A DNA stretch of 64,000 nt from Chamaea fasciata (Eukaryota > Chordata > Aves > Passeriformes > Sylviidae): the NCBI GenBank assembly GCA_029207755.1, contig JARCOQ010000006.1, positions 66,128,093 to 66,192,092 on the forward strand, given 5' to 3'. This document shows positions 35,325 to 48,009 of this stretch, piece after piece. The translations under genes and the position numbers were made by a program. How positions within the stretch are numbered: position 1 is the stretch's first letter; every line of letters begins with the position of its first letter. The notes beneath the pieces were generated by a model, which was given only the letters and a program-made list of their open reading frames with translations, did no database searches and was not told the DNA's origin.

Positions 35325-36012
35325 TGTGGATAGGGAGCAGTGCCTGGAAGGTCTGTGCTGCAGGCCTTTCTCCTCCTGACAAAGCATCCCAGTCCTTGTT
35401 TGGACAGAGAGAGAGGCGTTTGTGGTGCCTCAGAGGCACCAGAACTCGCCAGTAGCCTTGGGCAAGCTCCTTCTCCTCGATCCTGTCCTCAGCTCTGCAA
35501 GTTGTGTTGCCACCTTTGTACCTTAGGGCTGGGTGATGATGTCACACTAGTCCCTGTCACCCACTGCCCTAATTCGGGGAGGCTATCCTTGTGGGTGCTG
35601 ACAGTGACTTTGTCAATGCCAGGCACGGCTGTAAGGAGAAAAACAGAAATGGGAACAGGTTCATCAACAGGTTGGCGGGCTTAAGGAGACTTAGGTCTTA
35701 CTACAGGTCATCAGTGGTGATTAGGTCATACTAACCAGTCCTAATTCATTCTTTTGACAGCTCTAAGAGTACAGTTGATTGATTCATTCATTCTTTAAAA
35801 GAAGAGTTGTTCTGTGATACATTGGGCATATTGCTTGGGTCAGCCTCCTTAAAGGAAAATCAGAGTATTACCTACGGTCTCAAATGAAGCTTCTGAACCA
35901 ACTTTAAGTACTCATGTGTTTTTCCCGAAAGATAAAGTCTCTGAGGCCGTGGAAACTTCAGGATTGGGGTGGGCAAGCATGGCAGGAATTTGAGAAGATT
36001 GGTGCCCTGTAG

Positions 36013-36240
36013 GCACTGGGGGGCTCTGAAGTCTCCCTGGAGCCTTCTCTTCTCCAGGCTGAACAAGCTCAGCTCTCTCAGCCCATCTCCAGAGCAGAAC
36101 TGCTCCAGCCCTTGGATCATGGCTGCAACCCTCCTCTGGACTCACTCCAGAAGGTCCATGTTTTTTGTTTTGTTTTGTTTTGGTTTTTTTTTTCTTTTTT
36201 TTTTTTGTCTTGGAGACCCCAGATGTGGGTGCAGAATTAC
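36013..36240 (-). mobile_element. Antisense CR1 fragment, T tract 36161-36206 (U9)
   Basis: 46-bp tract with TTTTG steps, flanked by AAGGTCCATG and GTCTTGGAG. Both flanks are closer to the CR1 consensus than in the other units. Confidence 0.78.
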
Positions 36241-37462
36241 TTTTGGGTTCAGGCAAGCGTTTGTTCATCACAGTTACTCCCACAAGCCAGCCCAGGTGGG
36301 AGCAGAGCTCCTTCCACCCCACCCACCCTGTTTCCATCCCTTCTTCAGCACATCCCATGGTGCTTTTTTCTGCTGCTTCCCAGGAGCTGTTGGCTCTTGC
36401 CCTGCCCTGACTGCTGGACCCGTCTGTGGACACGGCACAGCGATCTGTTGCCAGCTGTCTGGATTCTGAAGGAAAACCCAAGCAAATCTCTGAATCAAAG
36501 TAAAGGTGTCTTGCAAACTTAACCTAATCCTTTGTAAAGCTGTATTAAGGCCAAATTAAATTCAAATCTGTGGGTTCATTTTCCTCTTAGGCTTTATTCC
36601 TCGTTTGTTTGAGAGAGCTGGTGAGTCTTTTAGGACTCATGGTACCTTGGTTCCCTTTCAGAATGGAACAAATCTGAGACTTTTCCAGCCAGTTTTTCTT
36701 TAAATACCACGAGTTTTCATTCCCCTTTCATTTAAAATACTTCCACAATTTAATATGAAATGCTGGGTAGCAAACCCGGTAGCACTTCCAGACAGAAAGA
36801 AGTATGTTGTGTGTAACTCCAAATGTGAATTCTCCTTGCAAAGTGATGGCTTTCCACTGAGGTGGATCAAACAGATGCTCAGTTGGATGCTGGTGCTGAA
36901 GCACTTTTCTCTTGTGGCTTGAGTGTCTGATGGCAACAGCCTGAGATTTTAATAGCAGAAAGAAGGGATTTCCTACTAACCTTCCCCGGAGAACTGTCAC
37001 TTGTACAGTCTTTTCCAGGCTCGTCTAGTCTGATCTGCATCTTCTCCAAAACTTGGTCAATTTTTAAACACTTTTTAAACTTTTTGTGTACCATTTGCAG
37101 AGAACAGGAGGGTGCTGGCTATTTTTTTTCACAAAATACACGCTGCTCTGTGAGTGAGGTGGTCCTCCGTTCTCCCCAGAGCAACCTTTACCTGTCAGCT
37201 CTGCTGCTTCTCAAGGATGGGATGCTGGTGCTGGTGTGGATAAACAGATTTTCTCCCATTTTCAGCACAGGTGATGGAGGGAGAGGAGCTGTTGGCCAAG
37301 AGCCTCATGGTGCCAGCACCTCCTGACATGCAGGAGCTGAAAAACTAGAGGTTTTGCCCTTGTTGCATTCAGTGGATTTCTAATTTTACTTCAAGCTAAT
37401 TGCTTCCTCGTCCTGGGAGGTGCCAGGGAGATGCCCAAGGGGACACAAGGACAAAGATTTTA

Positions 37463-37743
37463 GCAGGGTCTATTGCCATAAGACAAGGGGTGTTGGTTTT
37501 AAACTGGAGGAGGGATGATTCAAATGAGCTTCAAGGAAGAAATTTTTAATCAATGAGGGTGATAAAAATGCTGTGGTCTCTGCCACAGGTTGCCCAGAGA
37601 TGCTGTGGAAACATTCCAGGTTGGATGGGGCTTGGAACAAGCTGACTAGTTGAAGGTGTCCTTGCTTATTGCAGGGAGGGTGGAACTAAATGGGATTTAA
37701 AGTGTCTCCCAAGCCAAACCATTGTACGATTTTACGATCATCT
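37463..37743 (+). mobile_element. CR1 3' end (U9)
   Basis: GGAACTAAATGGG and AGCCAAACCATT, both closer to CR1 consensus than the usual form. Confidence 0.82.
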
Positions 37744-37837
37744 CATCCAACTTCACTGCTCCAACATGATTCCCATGAGCATGCAGGAGGCTGGGAAAAG
37801 GAATGTGGGCTCTCCCAGTTCAAACAAACAGAAAAGT

Positions 37838-39384
37838 TTATTTTGATGGCTGAGGGGGACGAGCACCAGAGGGTGATGCTCGTCTGATCCTGCTCTGGTT
37901 TTCAGGCCGACTGTACAGCTTTTTCTCCTGCCGCTGTCGCCGCCGGACGTGTCTCATACGGATTGGCCCAGGCTGGGAGCGTTTGTCCTTCATGGAGCCA
38001 GCGAAGAGCCAGGGTGGTCTGTATGGAGCTGCTTGTCTGCTGGGTGACTGAGTGTCCTGGGACAGCCCTGGCACCCCCTGAGTGGCGGTGCTGGGGCTGC
38101 TGGTCTCAATACTTTGGGCCAGCACATCGTCGATCCGGCGGCGTTTTGCTGCCGGGCTCCTGAGTGACTGTGGCTCTGTGGCGCCGTCTGGATGGCCTCT
38201 TTTCAAGCTCTGCTTTTTGCACGGGAAGCTGCTGCTGCTGCTGCTGCTGACCAGCACCACAGCCTGGGACAGCCCTGGCACCCCCTGAGTGGCGGTGCTG
38301 GGGCTGCTGGTCTCAATACTTTGGGCCAGCACATCGTCGATCCGGCGGCGTTTTGCTGCCGGGCTCCTGAGTGACTGTGGCTCTGTGACGCCGTCTGGAT
38401 GGCCTCTTTTCAAGCTCTGCTTTTTGCACGGGAAGCTGCTGCTGCTGCTGCTGCTGACCAGCACCACAGCCTGGGACAGCCCTGGCACCCCCTGAGTGGC
38501 GGTGCTGGGGCTGCTGGTCTCAATACTTTGGGCGATCCGGCGGTGTTTTGCTGCCGGGCTCCTGAGTGTCTGTGGCTCTGTGGCGCCCTCTGGATGGCCT
38601 CTCTTCAAGCTCTGCTTTTTGCAGGGGAAGCTGCTGCTGCTGCTGCTTCTGACCAGAACCACACTTTGAGACAGCCCTGGCACCCCCTGAGTGGCGGTGC
38701 TGGGGCTGCTGGCCTCAGTATTTTGGGCCAGCACATCGTTGATCCGGCGGCGTTTTGCTGCCGGGCTCCTGAGTGACTGTGGCTCTGTGACGCCCTCTGG
38801 ATGGCCTCTCTTCAAGCTCTGCTTTTTGCAGGGGAAGCTGCTGCTGCTGCTGCTGCTGACCAGAACCACACTTTGAGACAGCCCTGGCACCCCCTGAGTG
38901 GCGGTGCTGGGGCTGCTGGTCTCAGCACGCAGCAGTGGCACTCGGTTCAGCCGTATGGGTTTCACTGCCCGGCTGCCCGGGCCTTGTGCTCTCTGTCTCC
39001 AGGAACGGCGCCGGGCCTGCTCCGCCCTGGGCTGTTCCGACAGGCCGCTGCTGCTGCTGCTGCTGTTTGGATCTGCACATTGGAGAGAGGAGAGGGCAAG
39101 TGGTGTGAGCAGCTGCGCAGGGCTCGGGTGATGTCCGTGCAGGATTGTCCCCAAGGCCTTGCCGGGCTGGCTTAAGGGCAGGGGAGGCATATGTGCCCAC
39201 AGGCCAGCCTGGCCCCGCTGGCCCAAGAGAGCCAGAGGGACTCTACCCTGGGTCGTTGTTGGAGCTCCTGCTTCCCCTTGCTGCAGCTCTTGACCGCTCC
39301 CCCACTGCCAGCCGTGGGGAGGGAGATTTTGCTCTCACCTTGCTTCTTCCCAGGAGGACACTTCTCAGCAGTGTTGTGCACCAT
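37838..39384 (-). CDS. NLS-repeat protein gene, copy U10, four-repeat form
   Basis: Exons 37838-39072 and 39339-39384, predicted 426 residues, with the same duplicated third repeat as U9. The first repeat reads STATQ and LSQSVVLV. The C-terminal tail has RRRQRQ for RRQQRQ, the only tail change I noticed in the window. Putative upstream exon 41040-41153. Confidence 0.72.
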
Positions 39385-40072
39385 TGTGGATAGGGAGCAG
39401 TGCCTGGAAGGTCTGTGCTGCAGGCCTTTCTCCTCCTGACAAAGCATCCCAGTCCTTGTTTGGACAGAGAGAGAGGCGTTTGTGGTGCCTCAGAGGCACC
39501 AGAACTCGCCAGTAGCCTTGGGCAAGCTCCTTCTCCTCGATCCTGTCCTCAGCTCTGCAAGTTGTGTTGCCACCTTTGTACCTTAGGGCTGGGTGATGAT
39601 GTCACACTAGTCCCTGTCACCCACTGCCCTAATTCGGGGAGGCTATCCTTGTGGGTGCTGACAGTGACTTTGTCAATGCCAGGCACGGCTGTAAGGAGAA
39701 AAACAGAAATGGGAACAGGTTCATCAACAGGTTGGCGGGCTTAAGGAGACTTAGGTCTTACTACAGGTCATCAGTGGTGATTAGGTCATACTAACCAGTC
39801 CTAATTCATTCTTTTGACAGCTCTAAGAGTACAGTTGATTGATTCATTCATTCTTTAAAAGAAGAGTTGTTCTGTGATACATTGGGCATATTGCTTGGGT
39901 CAGCCTCCTTAAAGGAAAATCAGAGTATTACCTACGGTCTCAAATGAAGCTTCTGAACCAACTTTAAGTACTCATGTGTTTTTCCCGAAAGATAAAGTCT
40001 CTGAGGCCGTGGAAACTTCAGGATTGGGGTGGGCAAGCATGGCAGGAATTTGAGAAGATTGGTGCCCTGTAG

Positions 40073-40237
40073 GCACTGGGGGGCTCTGAAGTCTCCCTGG
40101 AGCCTTCTCTTCTCCAGGCTGAACAAGCTCAGCTCTCTCAGCCCATCTCCAGAGCAGAACTGCTCCAGCCCTTGGATCATGGCTGCAACCCTCCTCTGGA
40201 CTCACTCCAGAAGTTCCATGGTTTTTTTTTTTTTTGG

Positions 40238-40268
<31 letters not shown>

Positions 40269-40299
40269 GTGGAGACCCCAGATGTGGGTGCAGAATTAC
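40073..40299 (-). mobile_element. Antisense CR1 fragment, T tract 40222-40264 (U10)
   Basis: 43-bp CATGGTT-type tract with a single GG interruption. Confidence 0.75.
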
Positions 40300-41520
40300 T
40301 TTTGGGTTCAGGCAAGCGTTTGTTCATCACAGTTACTCCCACAAGCCAGCCCAGGTGGGAGCAGAGCTCCTTCCACCCCACCCACCCTGTTTCCATCCCT
40401 TCTTCAGCACATCCCATGGTGCTTTTTTCTGCTGCTTCCCAGGAGCTGTTGGCTCTTGCCCTGCCCTGACTGCTGGACCCGTCTGTGGACACTGCACAGC
40501 GATCTGTTGCCAGCTCTCTGGATTCTGAAGGAAAACCCAAGCAAATCTCTGAATCAAAGTAAAGGTGTCTTGCAAACTTAACCTAATCCTTTGTAAAGCT
40601 GTATTAAGGCCAAATTAAATTCAAATCTGTGGGTTCATTTTCCTCTTAGGCTTTATTCCTCGTTTGTTTGAGAGAGCTGGTGAGTCTTTTAGGACTCATG
40701 GTACCTTGGTTCCCTTTCAGAATGGAACAAATCTGAGACTTTTCCAGCCAGTTTTTCTTTAAATACCACGAGTTTTCATTCCCCTTTCATTTAAAATACT
40801 TCCACAATTTAATATGAAATGCTGGGTAGCAAACCCGGTAGCACTTCCAGACAGAAAGAAGTATGTTGTGTGTAACTCCAAATGTGAATTCTCCTTGCAA
40901 AGTGATGGCTTTCCACTGAGGTGGATCAAACAGATGCTCAGTTGGATGCTGGTGCTGAAGCACTTTTCTCTTGTGGCTTGAGTGTCTGATGGCAACAGCC
41001 TGAGATTTTAATAGCAGAAAGAAGGGATTTCCTACTAACCTTCCCCGGAGAACTGTCACTTGTACAGTCTTTTCCAGCCTCGTCTAGTCTGATCTGCATC
41101 TTCTCCAAAACTTGGTCAATTTTTAAATACTTTTTAAACTTTTTGTGTACCATTTGCAGAGAACAGGAGGGTGCTGGCTATTTTTTTCACAAAATACACG
41201 CTGCTCTGTGAGTGAGGTGGTCCTCCGTTCTCCCCAGAGCAACCTTTACCTGTCAGCTCTGCTGCTTCTCAAGGATGGGATGCTGGTGCTGGTGTGGATA
41301 AACAGATTTTCTCCCATTTTCAGCACAGGTGATGGAGGGAGAGGAGCTGTTGGCCAAGAGCCTCATGGTGCCAGCACCTCCTGACATGCAGGAGCTGAAA
41401 AACTAGAGGTTTTGCCCTTGTTGCATTCAGTGGATTTCTAATTTTACTTCAAGCTAATTGCTTCCTCGTCCTGGGAGGTGCCAGGGAGATGCCCAAGGGG
41501 ACACAAGGACAAAGATTTTA

Positions 41521-41801
41521 GCAGGGTCTATTGCCATAAGACAAGGGGTGTTGGTTTTAAACTGGAGGAGGGATGATTCAAATGAGCTTCAAGGAAGAAA
41601 TTTTTAATCAATGAGGGTGATAAAAATGCTGTGGTCTCTGCCACAGGTTGCCCAGAGATGCTGTGGAAACATTCCAGGTTGGATGGGGCTTGGAACAAGC
41701 TGACTAGTTGAAGGTGTCCTTGCTTATTGCAGGGAGGGTGGAAGTAAATGAGATTTAAAGTGTCTCCCAAGCCCAACCATTGTACGATTTTACGATCATC
41801 T
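41521..41801 (+). mobile_element. CR1 3' end (U10)
   Basis: GGAAGTAAATGAG form, unlike flanking U9 and U11. Confidence 0.82.
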
Positions 41802-41895
41802 CATCCAACTTCACTGCTCCAACATGATTCCCATGAGCATGCAGGAGGCTGGGAAAAGGAATGTGGGCTCTCCCAGTTCAAACAAACAGAAAAGT

Positions 41896-43238
41896 TTATT
41901 TTGATGGCTGAGGGGGACGAGCACCAGAGGGTGATGCTCGTCTGATCCTGCTCTGGTTTTCAGGCCGACTGTACAGCTTTTTCTCCTGCCGCTGTTGCCG
42001 CCGGACGTGTCTCATCCGGATTGGCCCAGGCTGGGAGCGTTTGTCCTTCATGGAGCCAGCGAAGAGCCAGGGTGGTCTGTATGGAGCTGCTTGTCTGCTG
42101 GGTGACTGAGTGTCCTGGGACAGCCCTGGCACCCCCTGAGTGGCGGTGCTGGGGCTGCTGGTCTCAATACTTTGGGCCAGCACATCGTCGATCCGGCGGC
42201 GTTTTGCTGCCGGGCTCCTGAGTGACTGTGGCTCTGTGGCGCCGTCTGGATGGCCTCTTTTCAAGCTCTGCTTTTTGCACGGGAAGCTGCTGCTGCTGCT
42301 GCTGCTGACCAGCACCACAGCCTGGGACAGCCCTGGCACCCCCTGAGTGGCGGTGCTGGGGCTGCTGGTCTCAATACTTTGGGCGATCCGGCGGTGTTTT
42401 GCTGCCGGGCTCCTGAGTGTCTGTGGCTCTGTGGCGCCCTCTGGATGGCCTCTCTTCAAGCTCTGCTTTTTGCAGGGGAAGCTGCTGCTGCTGCTGCTTC
42501 TGACCACAACCACACTTTGAGACAGCCCTGGCACCCCCTGAGTGGCGGTGCTGGGGCTGCTGGCCTCAGTATTTTGGGCCAGCACATCGTTGATCCGGCG
42601 GCATTTTGCTGCCGGGCTCCTGAGTGACTGTGGCTCTGTGACGCCCTCTGGATGGCCTCTCTTCAAGCTCTGCTTTTTGCAGGGGAAGCTGCTGCTGCTG
42701 CTGCTGCTGCTGACCAGCACCACAGCCTGGGACAGCCCTGGCACCCCCTGAGTGCCGGTGCTGGGGCTGCTGGTCTCAGCACGCAGCAGTGGCACTCGGT
42801 TCAGCCGTATGGGTTTCACTGCCCGGCTGCCCGGGCCTTGTGCTCTCTGTCTCCAGGAACGGCGCCGGGCCTGCTCCGCCCTGGGCTGTTCCGACAGGCC
42901 GCTGCTGCTGCTGCTGCTGTTTGGATCTGCACATTGGAGAGAGGAGAGGGCAAGTGGTGTGAGCAGCTGCGCAGGGCTCGGGTGATGTCCGTGCAGGATT
43001 GTCCCCAAGGCCTTGCCGGGCTGGCTTAAGGGCAGGGGAGGCATATGTGCCCACAGGCCAGCCTGGCCCCGCTGGCCCAAGAGAGCCAGAGGGACTCTAC
43101 CCTGGGTCGTTGTTGGAGCTCCTGCTTCCCCTTGCTGCAGCTCTTGACCGCTCCCCCACTGCCAGCCGTGGGGAGGGAGATTTTGCTCTCACCTTGCTTC
43201 TTCCCAGGAGGACACTTCTCAGCAGTGTTGTGCACCAT
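41896..43238 (-). CDS. NLS-repeat protein gene, copy U11
   Basis: Exons 41896-42926 and 43193-43238, predicted 358 residues. First repeat has eight serines and PAAKCRRIN, which loses one basic residue of the NLS-like motif. Second repeat has SVVVV for SVVLV. Putative upstream exon 44894-45007, which has DEA changed to HEA. Confidence 0.72.
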
Positions 43239-43926
43239 TGTGGATAGGGAGCAGTGCCTGGAAGGTCTGTGCTGCAGGCCTTTCTCCTCCTGACAAAGCA
43301 TCCCAGTCCTTGTTTGGACAGAGAGAGAGGCGTTTGTGGTGCCTCAGAGGCACCAGAACTCGCCAGTAGCCTTGGGCAAGCTCCTTCTCCTCGATCCTGT
43401 CCTCAGCTCTGCAAGTTGTGTTGCCACCTTTGTACCTTAGGGCTGGGTGATGATGTCACACTAGTCCCTGTCACCCACTGCCCTAATTCGGGGAGGCTAT
43501 CCTTGTGGGTGCTGACAGTGACTTTGTCAATGCCAGGCACGGCTGTAAGGAGAAAAACAGAAATGGGAACAGGTTCATCAACAGGTTGGCGGGCTTAAGG
43601 AGACTTAGGTCTTACTACAGGTCATCAGTGGTGATTAGGTCATACTAACCAGTCCTAATTCATTCTTTTGACAGCTCTAAGAGTACAGTTGATTGATTCA
43701 TTCATTCTTTAAAAGAAGAGTTGTTCTGTGATACATTGGGCATATTGCTTGGGTCAGCCTCCTTAAAGGAAAATCAGAGTATTACCTACGGTCTCAAATG
43801 AAGCTTCTGAACCAACTTTAAGTACTCATGTGTTTTTCCCGAAAGATAAAGTCTCTGAGGCCGTGGAAACTTCAGGATTGGGGTGGGCAAGCATGGCAGG
43901 AATTTGAGAAGATTGGTGCCCTGTAG

Positions 43927-44091
43927 GCACTGGGGGGCTCTGAAGTCTCCCTGGAGCCTTCTCTTCTCCAGGCTGAACAAGCTCAGCTCTCTCAGCCCAT
44001 CTCCAGAGCAGAACTGCTCCAGCCCTTGGATCATGGCTGCAACCCTCCTCTGGACTCACTCCAGAAGTTCCATGGTTTTTTTTTTTTTTGG

Positions 44092-44122
<31 letters not shown>

Positions 44123-44153
44123 GTGGAGACCCCAGATGTGGGTGCAGAATTAC
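43927..44153 (-). mobile_element. Antisense CR1 fragment, T tract 44076-44118 (U11)
   Basis: 43 bp, same structure as U10. Confidence 0.75.
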
Positions 44154-45375
44154 TTTTGGGTTCAGGCAAGCGTTTGTTCATCACAGTTACTCCCACAAGC
44201 CAGCCCAGGTGGGAGCAGAGCTCCTTCCACCCCACCCACCCTGTTTCCATCCCTTCTTCAGCACATCCCATGGTGCTTTTTTCTGCTGCTTCCCAGGAGC
44301 TGTTGGCTCTTGCCCTGCCCTGACTGCTGGACCCGTCTGTGGACACGGCACAGCGATCTGTTGCCAGCTCTCTGGATTCTGAAGGAAAACCCAAGCAAAT
44401 CTCTGAATCAAAGTAAAGGTGTCTTGCAAACTTAACCTAATCCTTTGTAAAGCTGTATTAAGGCCAAATTAAATTCAAATCTGTGGGTTCATTTTCCTCT
44501 TAGGCTTTATTCCTCGTTTGTTTGAGAGAGCTGGTGAGTCTTTTAGGACTCATGGTACCTTGGTTCCCTTTCAGAATGGAACAAATCTGAGACTTTTCCA
44601 GCCAGTTTTTCTTTAAATACCACGAGTTTTCATTCCCCTTTCATTTAAAATACTTCCACAATTTAATATGAAATGCTGGGTAGCAAAACCGGTAGCACTT
44701 CCAGACAGAAAGAAGTATGTTGTGTGTAACTCCAAATGTGAATTCTCCTTGCAAAGTGATGGCTTTCCACTGAGGTGGATCAAACAGATGCTCAGTTGGA
44801 TGCTGGTGCTGAAGCACTTTTCTCTTGTGGCTTGAGTGTCTGATGGCAACAGCCTGAGATTTTAATAGCAGAAAGAAGGGATTTCCTACTAACCTTCCCC
44901 GGAGAACTGTCACTTGTACAGTCTTTTCCAGCCTCGTGTAGTCTGATCTGCATCTTCTCCAAAACTTGGTCAATTTTTAAACACTTTTTAAACTTTTTGT
45001 GTACCATTTGCAGAGAACAGGAGGGTGCTGGCTATTTTTTTTCACAAAATACACGCTGCTCTGTGAGTGAGGTGGTCCTCCGTTCTCCCCAGAGCAACCT
45101 TTACCTGTCAGCTCTGCTGCTTCTCAAGGATGGGATGCTGGTGCTGGTGTGGATAAACAGATTTTCTCCCATTTTCAGCACAGGTGATGGAGGGAGAGGA
45201 GCTGTTGGCCAAGAGCCTCATGGTGCCAGCACCTCCTGACATGCAGGAGCTGAAAAACTAGAGGTTTTGCCCTTGTTGCATTCAGTGGATTTCTAATTTT
45301 ACTTCAAGCTAATTGCTTCCTCGTCCTGGGAGGTGCCAGGGAGATGCCCAAGGGGACACAAGGACAAAGATTTTA

Positions 45376-45656
45376 GCAGGGTCTATTGCCATAAGACAAG
45401 GGGTGTTGGTTTTAAACTGGAGGAGGGATGATTCAAATGAGCTTCAAGGAAGAAATTTTTAATCAATGAGGGTGATAAAAATGCTGTGGTCTCTGCCACA
45501 GGTTGCCCAGAGATGCTGTGGAAACATTCCAGGTTGGATGGGGCTTGGAACAAGCTGACTAGTTGAAGGTGTCCTTGCTTATTGCAGGGAGGGTGGAACT
45601 AAATGGGATTTAAAGTGTCTCCCAAGCCAAACCATTGTACGATTTTACGATCATCT
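45376..45656 (+). mobile_element. CR1 3' end (U11)
   Basis: GGAACTAAATGGG form, as U9. Confidence 0.82.
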
Positions 45657-45750
45657 CATCCAACTTCACTGCTCCAACATGATTCCCATGAGCATGCAGG
45701 AGGCTGGGAAAAGGAATGTGGGCTCTCCCAGTTCAAACAAAGAGAAAAGT

Positions 45751-47093
45751 TTATTTTGATGGCTGAGGGGGACGAGCACCAGAGGGTGATGCTCGTCTGA
45801 TCCTGCTCTGGTTTTCAGGCCGACTGTACAGCTTTTTCTCCTGCCGCTGTTGCCGCCGGACGTGTCTCATCCGGATTGGCCCAGGCTGGGAGCGTTTGTC
45901 CTTCATGGAGCCAGCGAAGAGCCAGGGTGGTCTGTATGGAGCTGCTTGTCTGCTGGGTGACTGAGTGTCCTGGGACAGCCCTGGCACCCCCTGAGTGGCG
46001 GTGCTGGGGCTGCTGGTCTCAATACTTTGGGCCAGCACATCGTCGATCCGGCGGCGTTTTGCTGCCGGGCTCCTGAGTGACTGTGGCTCTGTGGCGCCGT
46101 CTGGATGGCCTCTTTTCAAGCTCTGCTTTTTGCACGGGAAGCTGCTGCTGCTGCTGCTGCTGACCAGCACCACAGCCTGGGACAGCCCTGGCACCCCCTG
46201 AGTGGCGGTGCTGGGGCTGCTGGTCTCAATACTTTGGGCGATCCGGCGGTGTTTTGCTGCCGGGCTCCTGAGTGTCTGTGGCTCTGTGGCGCCCTCTGGA
46301 TGGCCTCTCTTCAAGCTCTGCTTTTTGCAGGGGAAGCTGCTGCTGCTGCTGCTTCTGACCACAACCACACTTTGAGACAGCCCTGGCACCCCCTGAGTGG
46401 CGGTGCTGGGGCTGCTGGCCTCAGTATTTTGGGCCAGCACATCGTTGATCCGGCGGCATTTTGCTGCCGGGCTCCTGAGTGACTGTGGCTCTGTGACGCC
46501 CTCTGGATGGCCTCTCTTCAAGCTCTGCTTTTTGCAGGGGAAGCTGCTGCTGCTGCTGCTGCTGCTGACCAGCACCACAGCCTGGGACAGCCCTGGCACC
46601 CCCTGAGTGCCGGTGCTGGGGCTGCTGGTCTCAGCACGCAGCAGTGGCACTCGGTTCAGCCGTATGGGTTTCACTGCCCGGCTGCCCGGGCCTTGTGCTC
46701 TCTGTCTCCAGGAACGGCGCCGGGCCTGCTCCGCCCTGGGCTGTTCCGACAGGCCGCTGCTGCTGCTGCTGCTGTTTGGATCTGCACATTGGAGAGAGGA
46801 GAGGGCAAGTGGTGTGAGCAGCTGCGCAGGGCTCGGGTGATGTCCGTGCAGGATTGTCCCCAAGGCCTTGCCGGGCTGGCTTAAGGGCAGGGGAGGCATA
46901 TGTGCCCACAGGCCAGCCTGGCCCCGCTGGCCCAAGAGAGCCAGAGGGACTCTACCCTGGGTCGTTGTTGGAGCTCCTGCTTCCCCTTGCTGCAGCTCTT
47001 GACCGCTCCCCCACTGCCAGCCGTGGGGAGGGAGATTTTGCTCTCACCTTGCTTCTTCCCAGGAGGACACTTCTCAGCAGTGTTGTGCACCAT
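45751..47093 (-). CDS. NLS-repeat protein gene, copy U12
   Basis: Exons 45751-46781 and 47048-47093, predicted 358 residues. The terminal-exon product is identical to U11, including KCRRI and SVVVV. Putative upstream exon 48750-48863 shares the HEA variant. Confidence 0.72.
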
Positions 47094-47781
47094 TGTGGAT
47101 AGGGAGCAGTGCCTGGAAGGTCTGTGCTGCAGGCCTTTCTCCTCCTGACAAAGCATCCCAGTCCTTGTTTGGACAGAGAGAGAGGCGTTTGTGGTGCCTC
47201 AGAGGCACCAGAACTCGCCAGTAGCCTTGGGCAAGCTCCTTCTCCTCGATCCTGTCCTCAGCTCTGCAAGTTGTGTTGCCACCTTTGTACCTTAGGGCTG
47301 GGTGATGATGTCACACTAGTCCCTGTCACCCACTGCCCTAATTCGGGGAGGCTATCCTTGTGGGTGCTGACAGTGACTTTGTCAATGCCAGGCACGGCTG
47401 TAAGGAGAAAAACAGAAATGGGAACAGGTTCATCAACAGGTTGGCGGGCTTAAGGAGACTTAGGTCTTACTACAGGTCATCAGTGGTGATTAGGTCATAC
47501 TAACCAGTCCTAATTCATTCTTTTGACAGCTCTAAGAGTACAGTTGATTGATTCATTCATTCTTTAAAAGAAGAGTTGTTCTGTGATACATTGGGCATAT
47601 TGCTTGGGTCAGCCTCCTTAAAGGAAAATCAGAGTATTACCTACGGTCTCAAATGAAGCTTCTGAACCAACTTTAAGTACTCATGTGTTTTTCCCGAAAG
47701 ATAAAGTCTCTGAGGCCGTGGAAACTTCAGGATTGGGGTGGGCAAGCATGGCAGGAATTTGAGAAGATTGGTGCCCTGTAG

Positions 47782-47944
47782 GCACTGGGGGGCTCTGAAG
47801 TCTCCCTGGAGCCTTCTCTTCTCCAGGCTGAACAAGCTCAGCTCTCTCAGCCCATCTCCAGAGCAGAACTGCTCCAGCCCTTGGATCATGGCTGCAACCC
47901 TCCTCTGGACTCACTCCAGAAGTTCCATGGTTTTTTTTTTTTTT

Positions 47945-47978
<34 letters not shown>

Positions 47979-48009
47979 GTGGAGACCCCAGATGTGGGTG
48001 CAGAATTAC
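47782..48009 (-). mobile_element. Antisense CR1 fragment, T tract 47931-47974 (U12)
   Basis: 44 bp, one T more than U11. Confidence 0.75.

Larger units (their letters stand above)
33778..37837. repeat. Array unit U9 (4060 bp, expanded)
   Basis: About 207 bp longer through one additional coding repeat. Its T tract (TTTTG-rich, followed by GTCTTGGAG) is unique in the window and close to the CR1 consensus at that place. Confidence 0.95.
37838..41895. repeat. Array unit U10 (4058 bp, expanded)
   Basis: Shares the additional 207-bp coding repeat with U9 but has the ATGGTT-type T tract. Its two halves therefore have different closest relatives, which suggests recombination within the unit. Confidence 0.95.
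41896..45750. repeat. Array unit U11 (3855 bp)
   Basis: Encodes the same predicted protein as U12 and shares its private variants (KCRRI, SVVVV, one additional CAG codon), so the pair is a very recent duplicate or has been converted. Confidence 0.95.
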
